From Anoplopoma fimbria (taxonomy: Eukaryota; Chordata; Actinopteri; Perciformes; Anoplopomatidae), in the NCBI RefSeq assembly GCF_027596085.1, contig NC_072470.1, positions 5,935,287-5,999,286 on the forward strand: 64,000 nucleotides of DNA, in the 5' to 3' direction. Below, one piece after another: positions 13,640 through 27,981 of the stretch (position 1 is its first letter; each line of letters opens with the position of its first letter). The position numbers were made by a program, and so were the translations under genes. The notes beneath the pieces are model-generated. The model did no database searches, had not been told where the DNA came from, and saw only the letters and a program-made list of their open reading frames with translations.

Positions 13640-14649
13640 ACACAGAGGGGCATGATGCAAATGCCACAGTGGGTTACGCTGACTACTCTGCTGACTGTGC
13701 ACATTGGGAGGTTGCAGCAGGAAAGGTTGCATCCAGTTTCTAGAGTGAGGGGAGGAAAAGAGAAGAGAAAGCACAAATGGGATGGGATGTGTGAACACAA
13801 CAAAAAGCGTGGTAAAACTTCCAGCGGTTTGTCTTCATGAGCAGCAATAATGTCTCAACTTTAAGGAACATTGCACAAAATGATGTTGTTAGGTAGTTAG
13901 CTAGCTAAAACCAAAAGAATAAAGAGAGGCGAGCCTTTGCATTCAGGAGGAATAAACCTTGGGAATATAAATGAACAGCCTTTCAAGCCTACAGTCGTTG
14001 AGTATGTGATTTTCAATGGAGTACTCTTAAATGTATTAATGGACAGATTCCAACTTTTTGCAAGGTGTCTGAAAACTATATTTACAAGGCAATGTGTGTT
14101 CCTCTTATCCATCCTGCTCATGAAGAGATCTTAATGGGATTCCAATGACCAGTATGTAATGGATTGACATGCCATTTTCTCAGCTGAAGTCCGGACAGAG
14201 TTGCCCTTTCACACACGCGGTATTGTTGGTGTTTAGCCTTTTCTTGAATGTATCTGATGTATTTGGCATCTGCCCTTACGGACTGAAGTTCCCCGAATCT
14301 CTTTGTCCCTCCAGGAAGACATTTTCGTTGGTGTCTCCCTGTAAATGACCCTTCTTCTTCAACCTCGGAAAACGCAATCAACTCACCCAGTCGCTTGCTG
14401 TAAATTCTCTGTCCACAACCTGCTCATTCTCACATGGCCTTATGGGATATTACAGTGACTTTGTTTGAGGGAGCTGGCAGGGTAAAGTCTGTTTAATGTC
14501 CAGTCAGAATTAATAGTCTAGATGAGTTCAGGGTTGCAGAGAATGTGTGAACGGGCTATAGTTTCTTTCCATGTACATATGGGCATGTGAGTTTTGACAT
14601 GGACTTTGACATGGTGAATCTTTCCTTTAAAAGCTTATTTACCATAATC

Positions 14650-14939
14650 CTGCACACTTACAGCCTGAACTTGTAAATTCCATTTGACACACAGGAGCAG
14701 AGCATGCAAAACCGAGGCCAGCTCATCAGCCAACGTGCCTTTACCCCCTCGACATCAGCGGGGGTAAAGGCGAACAACGCCAGTCTCCCCGCGAGCCTCC
14801 GCGCCCCATCCATGCACCCGACCGCCAGGCAGCCAGCCATCCAGCCAACCTTCGTCAGCAGCTAATTAAATCCACCGCTATTCATTTGGCCCTAATGTGC
14901 TTTTAATTGGATTACAGGGCCGGTCATGGGGAGGGTTCA
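14650..14939. promoter_or_regulatory. candidate conserved block with internal hairpin
   Basis: Complex sequence containing the exact hairpin at 14,737-14,771 and homeodomain-type cores GCTAATTAAATC (14,862-14,873) and TTTTAATTGGATTA (14,901-14,914). No coding support. The two TAAT-rich cores and the palindrome lie within 180 bp and suggest a regulatory element. This is inference without alignment. Confidence 0.35.
14737..14771. repeat. perfect 12-bp inverted repeat, 11-nt loop
   Basis: GCCTTTACCCCC (14,737-14,748) and GGGGGTAAAGGC (14,760-14,771) are exact reverse complements around an 11-nt spacer. The G+C-rich arms would form a stable stem in RNA or a cruciform in DNA. No flanking repeat explains it. 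Confidence 0.75.
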
Positions 14940-16259
14940 GGAAGGGGTGAGGAGGACGACAGAGAGCAGGGCGTGAGGTGAGGGGACGAGGGAGAAGAGG
15001 CTGTTTGACATGAGCGTGAGTGAGGTAACCTTATTATTCCGTCCGAGCATGGGGGGGCGAGTAGGGAAGAGGAGAAGCGACGAAGGATGAAGCTTTTCAT
15101 AATGATGCGATGAGTGTTTGTTTTTTTTGCAGTCAGCAGGATTTGGGTTTTAAGAGAAACTCTGCACATCTGTAACCGGCGAGGGGGGACAGAGAAGGGC
15201 AGAGACGGGGGTGGGGATTGGCGTAGGGAAAAGACGAGGCTTTGATGTGGTGATAAGAAAAGTTACAGTGTGTAACAGCACCCAGTGATAGCCAGAGAGG
15301 GAAGAAAAGATCAGACGAGCGGGAGGAGTGACGAGAATACGGATGGTGGAGGAAAGAGCGACGGTTTTGGCGCGGCAGTGAGAAATGTATGAGTTGTTTA
15401 TTGTCAGAAGTAAGAAGTCCTAGGGGTTTGGGAGATGCAGCAGAGCAGGAGCTGAAGTATGGAGCTTTTAATAGTCTCGCTTTTGTACTCTAAAGCGAGA
15501 GGAAGAAAGATGCTTTTTCACCACGACTTGTTTAACTTTTTGGGGGGAATAAAAGGCTTGGCTGCTCGCTCGCTTGGTATTCAAGTCGCTACGTCCGACA
15601 AGATTAAAAGAGGAGATTCTCCAAGAATGAGGTCAATGTTTGTCAATTTTTGGTTGAATTGATAAATAAATTACAGCCGGATCGATGGAGTTTTAATCTG
15701 CGGCTGGTCTTGATAGGCAGCCAAGCCTCCCCCCTACCACCCACACCCCCATCTTTGCCGCCCACCATTTGCAAGCCAGCGTTGGCTGAATGAAACCTGC
15801 GTCCAGGAGGCTGACTCTTCATCTCTGGTGCCCAGCCCACTTTTAAAATGACCTTGTACACATTAGAGCGGGAGAGAGTGTTTCAATATTTAACAAAAAC
15901 AAATTTCATTGTGAAAAAAAATATGGTTTGTGTTAAAATAATAATGTAATAACGTAAATAAATAAAAACGTTAGCTGACTTTCTTTACACCGCGTGAAGT
16001 AACAAGCGTAAAGTCAACATCTACTTTTGCACTTATACAGGACACAAACATTGGTCTCCTGGCTGAAAGTCCTGTGTTTGTTTACTCTTTACTATACCAC
16101 GTAACTTGCAATAACTGTCCCTCAATACACCACCTCACTTGCATTGACCAAATGCAAAAACGTCGTCATTCGCACATCCATGCTTTGTTGAACCGTACAG
16201 TTTAACATTTTGTTATCCTGGCGACTGGGCTCCATTTCGTGCTGTAAAGCAACCCAGCA
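14940..16259. other. intergenic, no gene seen
   Basis: The first part (to about 15,380) is purine-rich on the + strand. The rest is AT-rich. No exon could be supported. A short phrase near 16,067 is shared with 4,290, indicating a diverged dispersed repeat. Confidence 0.4.
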
Positions 16260-16420
16260 GACTGTGACACGGTGGCCCCTCAATACAAATACAATGTAGA
16301 AGCTGGTAATTGGTCATATTTGTCCACAGTAATTAAATTAATGTCTCAATTAATCAATGCAGCACTGATTTATAGATATTTAAAAGATAATACCAGTGTA
16401 ATTTATTTTTCCCTGCCTAA
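16260..16420. promoter_or_regulatory. candidate TAAT-rich non-coding element
   Basis: A cluster of homeodomain-type cores (GGTAATTGG near 16,304, GTAATTAAATTAATG near 16,329 and CAATTAATCAATG near 16,347) in 60 bp of otherwise non-repetitive sequence. No coding evidence. The regulatory role is inferred from motif density only. Confidence 0.3.
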
Positions 16421-17279
16421 AGCCCACCAATGGTTTTGCTTGTCTGGAACTACTGTGTGTTCCTCTGCGGGTTTGTCTTACCTCCCAGAGCTCACAGCCC
16501 CCCATTGTTTTCAAAAATCCATTAATGGGCACCTTTTCATGCTTTCTATTACTGGTGAACTGTTACATATTTCTTCCGGCTGCAATGAAGTGTCAAAATA
16601 AAAAAACTTAAGGCCGAGTGGCAGGCAAAAGTAGGTGGGGACGTGCATTGATTTCCTTCACTTTCAGTTCCAGTAGAATGGAGCTACTTTCAATTCATAT
16701 GAAATTACTTTGACTTGGAGCTACAAGTCCGCGTTTGGTTAAATTAAGTCATCATCCATCAAGTGATGAATTACGTTTGCCAGTGCGGCAACAACTGCTT
16801 TAATGCACTTTTGAAAACAATGGGAGACTGTGACCTCTGGGGTGGAAGGAAACCTTGCAGCAGAAGAACCATTAGCAGTATTATTTTTTTTGGTCGCTTT
16901 TCTTACTAGTTTTAAGTGGGTGAGCCTCAGTTTGAAAAAGATGATGTCACCTTTGTCTTTGCACCAATCAGGGTTTGGTTAAAAAAAAAAAAACAGCTAT
17001 CCTGGTTCTGCCTGGAGGTATTTGTCTTCCATTACCTGAAAATATCGATAATTAGCATCTCATTGTATTAAAACAGAAATGTAAAAACGACAAGTTGGGG
17101 TTTTTTTGGGGGGGGGTTGGCTTCTGCATCTATTTGTTTTCATGCAACCAGTGGATCCTCAGCACTCCTTCCAAAGAAATAGTCCCCATGTGAAGTGCTC
17201 CGGGAGTGTTGTGTAGGTGGATTATGCAGAGCAGCAGGGATTGTGTTGGGATTTAATCAGAACTCACCTTGACAGCCTC
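16421..17279. other. intergenic, no gene seen
   Basis: Mixed-composition DNA with an A-run (16,981-16,993) and a T/G-run (17,100-17,117). No supported exon. Confidence 0.4.
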
Positions 17280-18250
17280 AGCTTTAACGGTAATGTTCAG
17301 CTCATGGACGTCCAGTTGGGACCTTGGTGGCCCTGTAAGCCCCGCTGACACAAACAAGGTGACACTTTGGTCGCCTTGGTTTAAGAGCCCGCATCCAAAG
17401 CACATCCCGACCAGATGATGTCAAAATCAATATGGCAATGTCACCAGGCCCCGCTCCAGGAGTAATGATGGCCCCTTCAACCTGCTCGGAAGTCATGCAC
17501 ATGCACGCACTTAAACGCGGCCGCATCACTCCCCCACCTCCTTCGTCATATCATCAAGCCCATCAGCGGGCTTAATGGGAGCGCGATCAATACGTCGCAG
17601 GGGTCGAGGTGAGGAGGCGAGTACACCGGCGCCCCGTGACACTCGTACTAATGGTGCCACGAGCCGACGACGGTCCACCCGTCACTGTCAGACCAACTGT
17701 CCCACCCATTGTCCTTATCATCTCCCCGTCTTTTTAAGCCACTTGCTGTCGCTACGGGTGACCAGCGTGTCGGGCGATAACAGGCCGAAGGTCAATCCCT
17801 CTTGATACTACTGCGTCTGCAGTTAAGTGTGGGAAACGAGTTCCACCTGACATCCAAATGAGATCTCAGTAGATTAAGCTCTGCAGCTTGTTGGATTCAA
17901 TAACTGCGTTGGAGTGAGCATGCTCGGTTTGCTTGTTGGCTTCGAGTGCGGGTTTATGTTTAGTCTGTCCCCCTCGCCATAACCCCTCATTACCGCCAGT
18001 TTATCATGCCAGGAAGAGAGTGGCAAAAACAAATTAGTCCACGGGAGGGGAAAATAGCCGGGGATATCGATTTCGCCTTTTCATGCCAGAGTGGAGCACA
18101 GAAAATATTGGGCTATAAAAGGGAAACAAGGATATAAAGCCATTACAGTGCGCACTTAATTGATCCCACTTCCCATAACAAATTAATTGAGCGGAAAATG
18201 GCAGATGGCTTTGATGAATGTCATAAAAAAGGCTTGTCAGCAAGCCCGGC
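17280..18250. promoter_or_regulatory. candidate long conserved non-coding block
   Basis: Nearly 1 kb of non-repetitive sequence of balanced composition between simple-sequence flanks. Notable cores are GATGATGTCAAAATCAAT (17,415-17,432), CTTATCATCTCC (17,724-17,735) and AACAAATTAATTGAGCGG (18,178-18,195). Open frames on both strands have no recognisable protein and no splice context. Of the candidate elements upstream of creb1 this is the longest, but only composition and motifs support it. Confidence 0.35.
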
Positions 18251-18554
18251 GTGTGCGACCCCCTTGCTCACGCGCTGTATCGCATGAAGGAGCTGCTAAG
18301 GAAGGAGGCTTGTTGGAGCGCGGTGTGTGCTTCCTCCAGTATTTACATCCCAGTGATCCTGATGTTAATCATGTTGACTTATTGACACCATTGCTAATTG
18401 TCTACTGCCTCTCCGTGGATTTTTTCTTTTTTTTTCATTCCTCATTGTCTTGCTTCTCTGCCTCCGCGTTCCTTTACTGCAGTCAGTGTACAGGTGCATG
18501 TTTGTTTGCCCACGTGGGAGTGTGTGTGTGTTTCAGTGTGTGTTTATACTGACA

Positions 18555-18690
18555 GGCTGCTGCCCCAGTAGCAGAACAAATGCTAATTTAATCAATTGGC
18601 CATAAATCCTACTGGCCGCTGACTCATGCGTCTTCTGCCCTGGGGACTCCAACAAAAACCCTGCCAGTGCAGTTTGTTCAGCATACACAC
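18555..18690. promoter_or_regulatory. candidate short conserved non-coding element
   Basis: About 135 bp of complex sequence containing CTAATTTAATCAATTGGCC (18,583-18,601) and an AP-1-like CTGACTCATG core near 18,620, directly before a (CA)n cluster. No coding support. Confidence 0.3.
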
Positions 18691-18945
18691 ACTCGTGTCC
18701 GCACACACACACACATACACACACACACACACACACACTCACTCAGACACAGCATCCATTTTCCATTCTCATGCGTTCCCTCTTCCATCACTGCACCATT
18801 AGGATGATTTTCTAACAACTGGCGAGTATAAACACTCATGCAGATGTTGACACACTGAGATAATTGCTATTTTCATTCCCTTCAGCAATTCTTCAGCTGT
18901 GCAGAAAGCTTATAGGAGCTGCAATTGATCCATGTTAGCACTCAT

Positions 18946-18946
<1 letters not shown>

Positions 18947-19036
<90 letters not shown>
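18947..19036. repeat. (CA)n microsatellite
   Basis: An uninterrupted CA run of about 90 nt. Confidence 0.98.
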
Positions 19037-19038
<2 letters not shown>

Positions 19039-19121
19039 CATCTATCTCACAGTTAACTTTCCTGCTACCCATCTTAACCAGAGAATTATTTATTGAGAGC
19101 ATATTCCTCCTCACATTTGTC

Positions 19122-19124
<3 letters not shown>

Positions 19125-19171
<47 letters not shown>
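19125..19171. repeat. (CA)n microsatellite
   Basis: An uninterrupted CA run of about 47 nt, 88 bp after the previous tract. Confidence 0.97.
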
Positions 19172-19173
<2 letters not shown>

Positions 19174-19677
19174 TGCTGACACACCTGCAGTTTCATGACA
19201 TCCAAATCTGCTAAAGCTGCTGAGACAGCGTCTTCCGGTGGAGGGGGGGGCTTGCGAGACTAGTTGGGGGGCACAGTGGGGCGATAGAGTGACAGAGAGA
19301 CAGAAAAACAGGGATGCAGAAAGCGGCAGAGTGACAGAGAGAAAAGAAAAAAATTGCCAGAAAGAGCAACAGAGCGATAAAGAAAAGTCAGAAAAAAAGA
19401 TAGAAAAAGGTGACAAGAGAGAGAGAGGGAAGGAGAGAAGAGCTGCTGTCTGCAAGCAGCATGGCTGGCTGGTACCCACAGGCTCTGTTCAGGATTCTGC
19501 AGGGCCTCTGTGGCCCCCGTGTTCCCCATCAATCTCAGCCAGCTCTGGCAGCCGCCAGCGGCTGCATCTTAATCTGCTGGGGCTGGACGTGAGGACGGAC
19601 AGGTCGCCTGGGCCGCGCAGTAAATAACCCTTCTCCTGACTGTCCCCTTCTATTCCCTCATGCATACACAGACATGG

Positions 19678-19795
<118 letters not shown>

Positions 19796-20642
19796 GCTTC
19801 TCTTTCTCTGCACAAATATTGCTGCATCTTCTGGCTTGGAAGAGACAGCTCTGTGAGCTCTGTGTCAAGTTTTGAGCATTAAAAATGCACGCTGCATGAT
19901 TAGAAAGTCAAATTTTAAGTTAAACATTGAATGTTATTAACACACTTCAGAAAACAGATTCACGTCTTAGGGTTTTATATTTATATTTATATATAACAGA
20001 AATAACTGAAGCGCTGGAAGTAGGTGACATGTCATTTGTTTGTAATTTTGCTAAGCAGAGTAACTTGTTCAGATTAGATGTGTGAGTAAAGGCAACTTCA
20101 ACCTTATAAGATTTGCTGAATGAAAATGAGCAGAATGGTACAAACAATCTCTTCTTGCTCAAGTTTCTCTGAGAAAAAAATCCCAAATACAAAAATTCTG
20201 TGGAGCATGAAAGTCCAGTCTTAATACTGGGTTTACTACAAATCAAATTCTGCAGCTGTCATACGTATCCTACAATCATAATCAGTAGATCAAGTGGGCA
20301 GATTGGAAAAATAAATAAATAAAAAAGCAGTGGAAAGCTCCATAAAACGCTGGTGAATGGACAAAAGCAATTCAGGTTTGTATTAAAGGTCACCTGCCAA
20401 TCAAATGAGTCCCTCTGTTAAATGAGCCATTTGTAGAATAACTGATATTATATCTTTGCTAGAGAATTGAAAATATCCAGATTGTTCTTGTTTCGAATAA
20501 ATAATTCAAATTGACATGATATCTGCAACATCCCCTGCCTCATGGGTACCTTCCTCTCTCTTTGGGGGTGGGGGCGGTTTGTAAAGGCACCTCTCACATC
20601 TTTCACTGTTCTCTGTGTATTTGCCTCTGTCTCACACTCACA

Positions 20643-20644
<2 letters not shown>

Positions 20645-20696
<52 letters not shown>
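20645..20696. repeat. (CA)n microsatellite
   Basis: A CA run of about 52 nt, preceded by imperfect CACTCA units from 20,633. Confidence 0.97.
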
Positions 20697-20698
<2 letters not shown>

Positions 20699-20780
20699 CG
20701 CGTGCAAAACTCACACAAAGCCGGCATCATCCTAACAAGCAGCGGAGGCTGACAGCTGCACAGATCTGACACAAAAGATG

Positions 20781-21010
20781 CACTATCTGGGAAACACGGA
20801 GGAGGCAAGGTGAGGGAGACTCTGCGGATTAGAGGGCGGCTATCTCGCTCGCCCAGGGGCCCCGTCTGAAATCCGGGTATAGGCAGCCGGCACGAGTCGC
20901 CGGGCTCAGAAGCTATAAGGCCGCTACGCCCACAACCCCACGTGGCAATCCGCGAGGATCAGTTGAATTTACAACCCTGCACAGCCCTGTTTCTCTAACC
21001 CCAACCCCCC
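20781..21010. promoter_or_regulatory. candidate GC-rich non-coding block
   Basis: A CpG-containing, complex block (for example 20,850-20,960, with an E-box CCACGTGG at 20,938-20,945) between simple-sequence flanks. No splice or coding support was found. It is listed as a candidate element on composition only. Confidence 0.25.
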
Positions 21011-24206
<3,196 letters not shown>

Positions 24207-24690
24207 GGTGATGTGATAAAAGACGTGAATAATGCAAGCCAGGTCTGATTGTGTTTGTGCGTTCATGTGTTTTCAACAGCGGATGTGGAGGGCTTTGGGT
24301 TTCAGTGACAGGAAGAGGCAAAATCTAAATGAATTTATACAAGATTTAGAGCTGAGGAGATTAGTCGATCCACAGAAAGTTAATTGGCAACACTTTAAAT
24401 AATTGTATGGTAATAAAAAAAGAAAATTCTTTAGAAATTACAAAAATCCCTGATTCTAGCTTCTGAAATGTGAATATATGGTGGTTTTTCTCAGTATTTT
24501 GCGTAGCCAATGTCAGTTTAGAAAATGGTGTAAAAAGCTGATCACACTATAATTTTTATCAAAATCCTGGCAATAATTGTTACTGTTATTTTGTGCAAGC
24601 TTGGTATACATTTGTGAATGGGGTTTTTCTTTATGATTTGAAAAAATTACAATATATGCACAACATGAATACAGATTGTAGAGTAATTTT
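24207..24690. repeat. segmental direct repeat, copy 1
   Basis: This segment matches 25,931-26,388 nearly base for base over most of its length, starting at GGTGATGTGATAAAAGACGT in both. It carries an insertion of about 50 bp (from 24,250) that the second copy lacks, while the second copy has small insertions elsewhere. The separation is 1,724 bp in the same orientation. It has no coding features. It is either a recent local duplication or two copies of an AT-rich element. Confidence 0.85.
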
Positions 24691-25105
24691 CACAGAAACA
24701 CTGCAACAGTCGGTAGTGCATGGTTTGCAGCCAAGTCCACATTCAGTGATAACGAATAAAACCTCTCCACTGCAGGCTAATTAAGGTTTGCTAAGGGTGT
24801 CCTCTGGCAGTCATTATTAAGGGAAATCAATGTCCAATCAAGCTATTGACTTTGACTCTGGAACCGATAAGAAGGCTGGATTGTGACACATATTTATGAT
24901 ATTTGGGATGAGTTTTATGATGAATAGGTGACCGCACGATTCATCATTAGTGCTTCACTTTGAATAGAAAAGTACAAAATGTAAGAGTTTTGTTGAAGGA
25001 TACAGAGAGTTTTTATGGTAAAGGGCACAAGATTGGTTGGGCCTGCAGTGGATATGTTGCACCACTGGTGTAGTCAATCACTCGATAGGTTGAAGATGGT
25101 ATGTT

Positions 25106-25110
<5 letters not shown>

Positions 25111-25149
<39 letters not shown>
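25111..25149. repeat. (TG)n microsatellite
   Basis: A TG run of about 39 nt. Confidence 0.96.
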
Positions 25150-25151
<2 letters not shown>

Positions 25152-25930
25152 AGAGGCCTCCGAAATGACCTCGCACATAGAGATGATGGTCGTAAATTGG
25201 TCTGAAGTCTCATTTTCCCCCAAAGGATTTTGACCAGCTGCCACAGCTTGGAACCCATTTCAGCCCTACAGCACCAGTCCTCACACACCTAGTGACAGAG
25301 TTAATGAGCAGATTTTACGGCTAAATTGGACGACCTAGGAGAAGTAAATGTAATGTGAATCAGCAGGGCTGTAAATAGTACCTAATAAGTAATACAGGGC
25401 TGATGCCCATTGGTTTCTCATTAAAATCACAATATGGTTTGCTGGTACTAAGCCAGTATCACAGTTAAGACCAATCTAATCACAGATCGTATCAGGCTGA
25501 GATAAAATAAACATGTGATGGGGCAGTGCTGACTCCCATAGTGGGAAAAATAAAGAAGGGTTTTGCTGCCACCATGTGGATAAATAGAGCAATGCAGTCT
25601 GTGAATTTTAAACCGTCTCAACAATGTGCCTGATGTTTACTGTTAAGATGTTTACTTAACTCTAACATATGATTTATAATAAATTAACCATGCAATATCA
25701 TCCCAGTGATTTTGGTTCTATACATTTTTCTTGTAATGTTTCCCATCAAAATTCTAGGTTTGGTAGTATTTTATATTCACATATCATGATTAGCAGTGTT
25801 TTCGTAAAGCATGCATGAACCAATTAATATTATATATGAGGAAGTCAATTTTTTACAAAAAAATTATACAAAAAAAGAAAGATGAAATCATTATCTCTTT
25901 TAACATATTTAACACTAACAGAAGCATTTT

Positions 25931-26384
25931 GGTGATGTGATAAAAGACGTGAATAATGCAAGCCAGGTCTGAAGGGCTTTGGGTTTCAGTGACAGGAAGT
26001 CACTGTATAAATAATGAATTTATACAAGATTTAGAGCTGAGAAGATTAGTCGATCCACAGAAAGTTAATTGGCAACACTTTAAATAATTGTATGGTAATA
26101 AAAAATGTTTTTCTTTAGAAATTACAAAAACAAAAATCCCTGATTCTAGCTTCTGAAATGTGAATATATGGTGGTTTTTCTCAGTATTTTACGTAGCCAA
26201 TGTCAGTTTAGAAAATGGTGTAAAAAGCTGATCACACTTTCATTTTTATCAAAATCCTGGCAATAATTGTTACTGTTATTTTGTGCAAGCTTGGTATACA
26301 TTTGTGAATGGGGTTTTTCCTTATTTTGTTTTTTTCTATGTGTAAAAAAATTACAATATATGCACAACATGAATACAGATAGTA

Positions 26385-26388
<4 letters not shown>
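25931..26388. repeat. segmental direct repeat, copy 2
   Basis: Second copy of the 24,207 segment. It runs directly into a (TAA)n tract, after which a further short piece of the same family (26,450-26,536) carries phrases from 26,119-26,170 and from 25,790-25,816. This shows repeated local rearrangement of the same AT-rich material. Confidence 0.85.

Positions 26389-26445
<57 letters not shown>
26387..26445. repeat. (TAA)n microsatellite
   Basis: A perfect AAT/TAA triplet run of about 59 nt at the 3' end of the second segmental repeat. Confidence 0.97.
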
Positions 26446-26714
26446 CTTTTGGAATTGCAAAAACAAAAATCACTAATTCTAGCTTCTAAAATGTGAATAT
26501 ATGGTGAATAGCAGTGTTTTCGTAAAGCATGCGTCTGTTCGAATTACAATGAATATTATATCATGCATCATGCATCATATATCAGCATTATATCATGCTG
26601 ACCAGTCCCCCATGTGGATATACTGTACATTTGTATTTTTATTCTTATTTTTATTTTTATTTTATTTTATTTTTATTTTTATTTTAATTGTATAACATAT
26701 GTATTTATAATCTG

Positions 26715-26771
26715 TTTCTGTAATTGAGCTGCTGCTACACCCGAATTTCCCCCATGGGGATCAATAAAGGA

Positions 26772-26775
<4 letters not shown>
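26715..26775 (+). mobile_element. LINE-type 3' tail remnant
   Basis: The phrase CCCATGGGGATCAATAAAGG (26,751-26,770), followed immediately by a short simple repeat, resembles the 3' ends of fish non-LTR retrotransposons, which typically finish with such a phrase and a microsatellite. Only about 60 bp are recognisable and no reverse-transcriptase frame is present. Clade assignment is not attempted. Confidence 0.4.
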
Positions 26776-26839
<64 letters not shown>

Positions 26840-26857
26840 TCGGGTGTAGCAGCAGCT
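26727..26857. repeat. 18-bp inverted repeat flanking (TAA)n
   Basis: AGCTGCTGCTACACCCGA (26,727-26,744) and TCGGGTGTAGCAGCAGCT (26,840-26,857) are exact reverse complements. Between them lie the LINE-tail-like phrase and a (TAA)n tract (about 26,775-26,839). This indicates head-on joining of two copies of one element, or a foldback structure. Confidence 0.85.
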
Positions 26858-26859
26858 TA

Positions 26860-27140
26860 TTGTTTTTGTATTCGTTTATTGCACTTATCCTATTCGTATT
26901 AATTGTAGCACTTATTATATTCGTATTAGTCTGTTGCAATTATTGTTTTCGTTTAAGTAATCTGCACTCTGCACTATACTTTTGCTCTGGTTTATGCTTT
27001 AAGATGCTTGTTTAAGAAAGGAGATGCAATTTTGACTTCTGGTGACTAATAGTTCTCTTGAATACCTATGTTGAATACACTTTATAAGTTACTTTAAATA
27101 AATACAGCTGTCCCCTATTTGTATAAATAGACTGTAATGT
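26860..27140 (+). repeat. fish interspersed repeat, longer copy
   Basis: The segment containing AGATGCTTGTTTAAGAAAGG (27,002-27,021) through TTGAATACCTATGTTGAATA recurs at 34,450-34,585 in mettl21a intron 2. The other copy ends with GCGTCTGCTAAATGACTGTA, a phrase frequent at the 3' ends of fish SINE/LINE elements. In this copy the tail is diverged and the TGTAATGTAATG repeat appears at 27,134. Confidence 0.6.
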
Positions 27141-27149
27141 AATGTAATG

Positions 27150-27655
27150 TAATGTGAGGAAGTCAATTTTCACAATAAATAATACAAAAAAAGAAAAGAC
27201 AAAATCAAAAAAAAAAATCATCATCTCTTTTAACATATTTAACACTAACAGTGTAAAATTTTAATATCATTACTATTAAATAAATACAGCTGCCCCCTAT
27301 TTGTATAGTACAATAGCTAAATGACTGTAATGTAATGTAATGTGAGGAAGTCAATTTTCACAATAAATAATACAAAAAAAGACAAATTAAATCATCATCT
27401 CTTTTAATATTTAAATATGTTAAAAGAGATGATGATTTAATTTTCACAATAAATAACAGTGTAAAATTCTTATTATCATTACTATTAAATAAATACAGCT
27501 GTCCCCTATTGGTATAGTATAGTTTTTCGAGTTCACAATGTAATGTAATATGAGGAAGTCAATTTTACACTAACAGTGTAAAATTCTTATTATCACTACT
27601 ACTAAATAAATACAGCTGTCCCCTATTTGTTTTTATAGTTTTTTATATAGTTTTT
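27150..27655. repeat. locally duplicated AT-rich units upstream of creb1
   Basis: Phrases GAGGAAGTCAATTTTCACAA and AAATACAGCTGTCCCCTATT recur in order at about 27,156/27,284, 27,343/27,491 and 27,552/27,608, with a related copy at 25,838-25,930 and the second phrase also at 27,101. The units are 120-210 bp, imperfect, and end just before the creb1 promoter. They include the large palindrome at 27,385-27,442. Confidence 0.75.
27385..27442. repeat. 58-bp near-perfect palindrome
   Basis: The 23-bp arms 27,385-27,407 and 27,420-27,442 are exact reverse complements. The 12-nt spacer itself begins with the palindrome TATTTAAATA. The arms contain the CATCATCTCTTTTAA phrase that occurs singly in the neighbouring repeat units, so the palindrome comes from two units joined head to head. 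Confidence 0.9.
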
Positions 27656-27660
27656 CGAGT

Positions 27661-27981
27661 TCACAATCCCGCGCATGCGCAGACCCATCCGATGAGCTCA
27701 ATCTATCCTCGGCAATCTCCGTGGTTTCCCCCTCCCCCTCCCCCCCCCCTCCTCCCCTCTCGGCAACCTTCGTCCCTTTCCGTCCTTCTCCGTCACCACT
27801 CGGGTCCCCCCCCCGGTCGCTCGGCGCTGCCTCTCGCTGCCGTCGTCTCCCCTCGTCCTCCTCTCCGTGTTGTTGTTCTCGGTGACGCGACGGAGGTGTA
27901 GCCTGACGCGGTCTCTTACGTGTCGGTCTGAATAAAAGTGGAGCTCCGTAGACCCGGGAGTGACGAAGCGAGTCTGTGTTG
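27661..27981 (+). promoter_or_regulatory. creb1: creb1 promoter and 5' UTR exon
   Basis: A CpG-rich island in an AT-rich setting. It contains a perfect NRF1-type site CGCGCATGCGCA (27,670-27,681) and three TGACG half cAMP-response elements (27,883-27,887, 27,904-27,908 and 27,961-27,965). The non-coding first exon ends at 27,981 with the donor TTG|GTAAGAG. The next exon carries the start codon. Mammalian CREB1 promoters are also TATA-less, GC-rich and carry CREs that allow autoregulation. The transcription start cannot be fixed here. Confidence 0.7.

Larger units (their letters stand above)
12501..14649. other. intergenic with two (CA)n tracts
   Basis: No supported exon. The stretch contains the two long CA microsatellites listed separately and otherwise mixed-composition sequence. 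Open frames across the CA tracts encode only alternating Cys-Val or Thr-His and are artefacts. Confidence 0.45.

Noticed and set aside
13195..13803. Cys-Val repeat open frames over CA tracts
   Set aside because: Dinucleotide repeats are open in several frames. The same applies at 18.5-19.9, 20.4-20.8, 21.2-21.6 and 23.1-23.5 kb.
14737..14771. microRNA precursor
   Set aside because: The 12-bp stem is too short for a pre-miRNA and the flanks do not extend the pairing.
27692..27901. Pro/Ser-rich open frame in the creb1 5' region
   Set aside because: It lies in the GC-rich promoter and non-coding first exon. creb1 translation starts at 28,963, where the conserved N-terminus begins.
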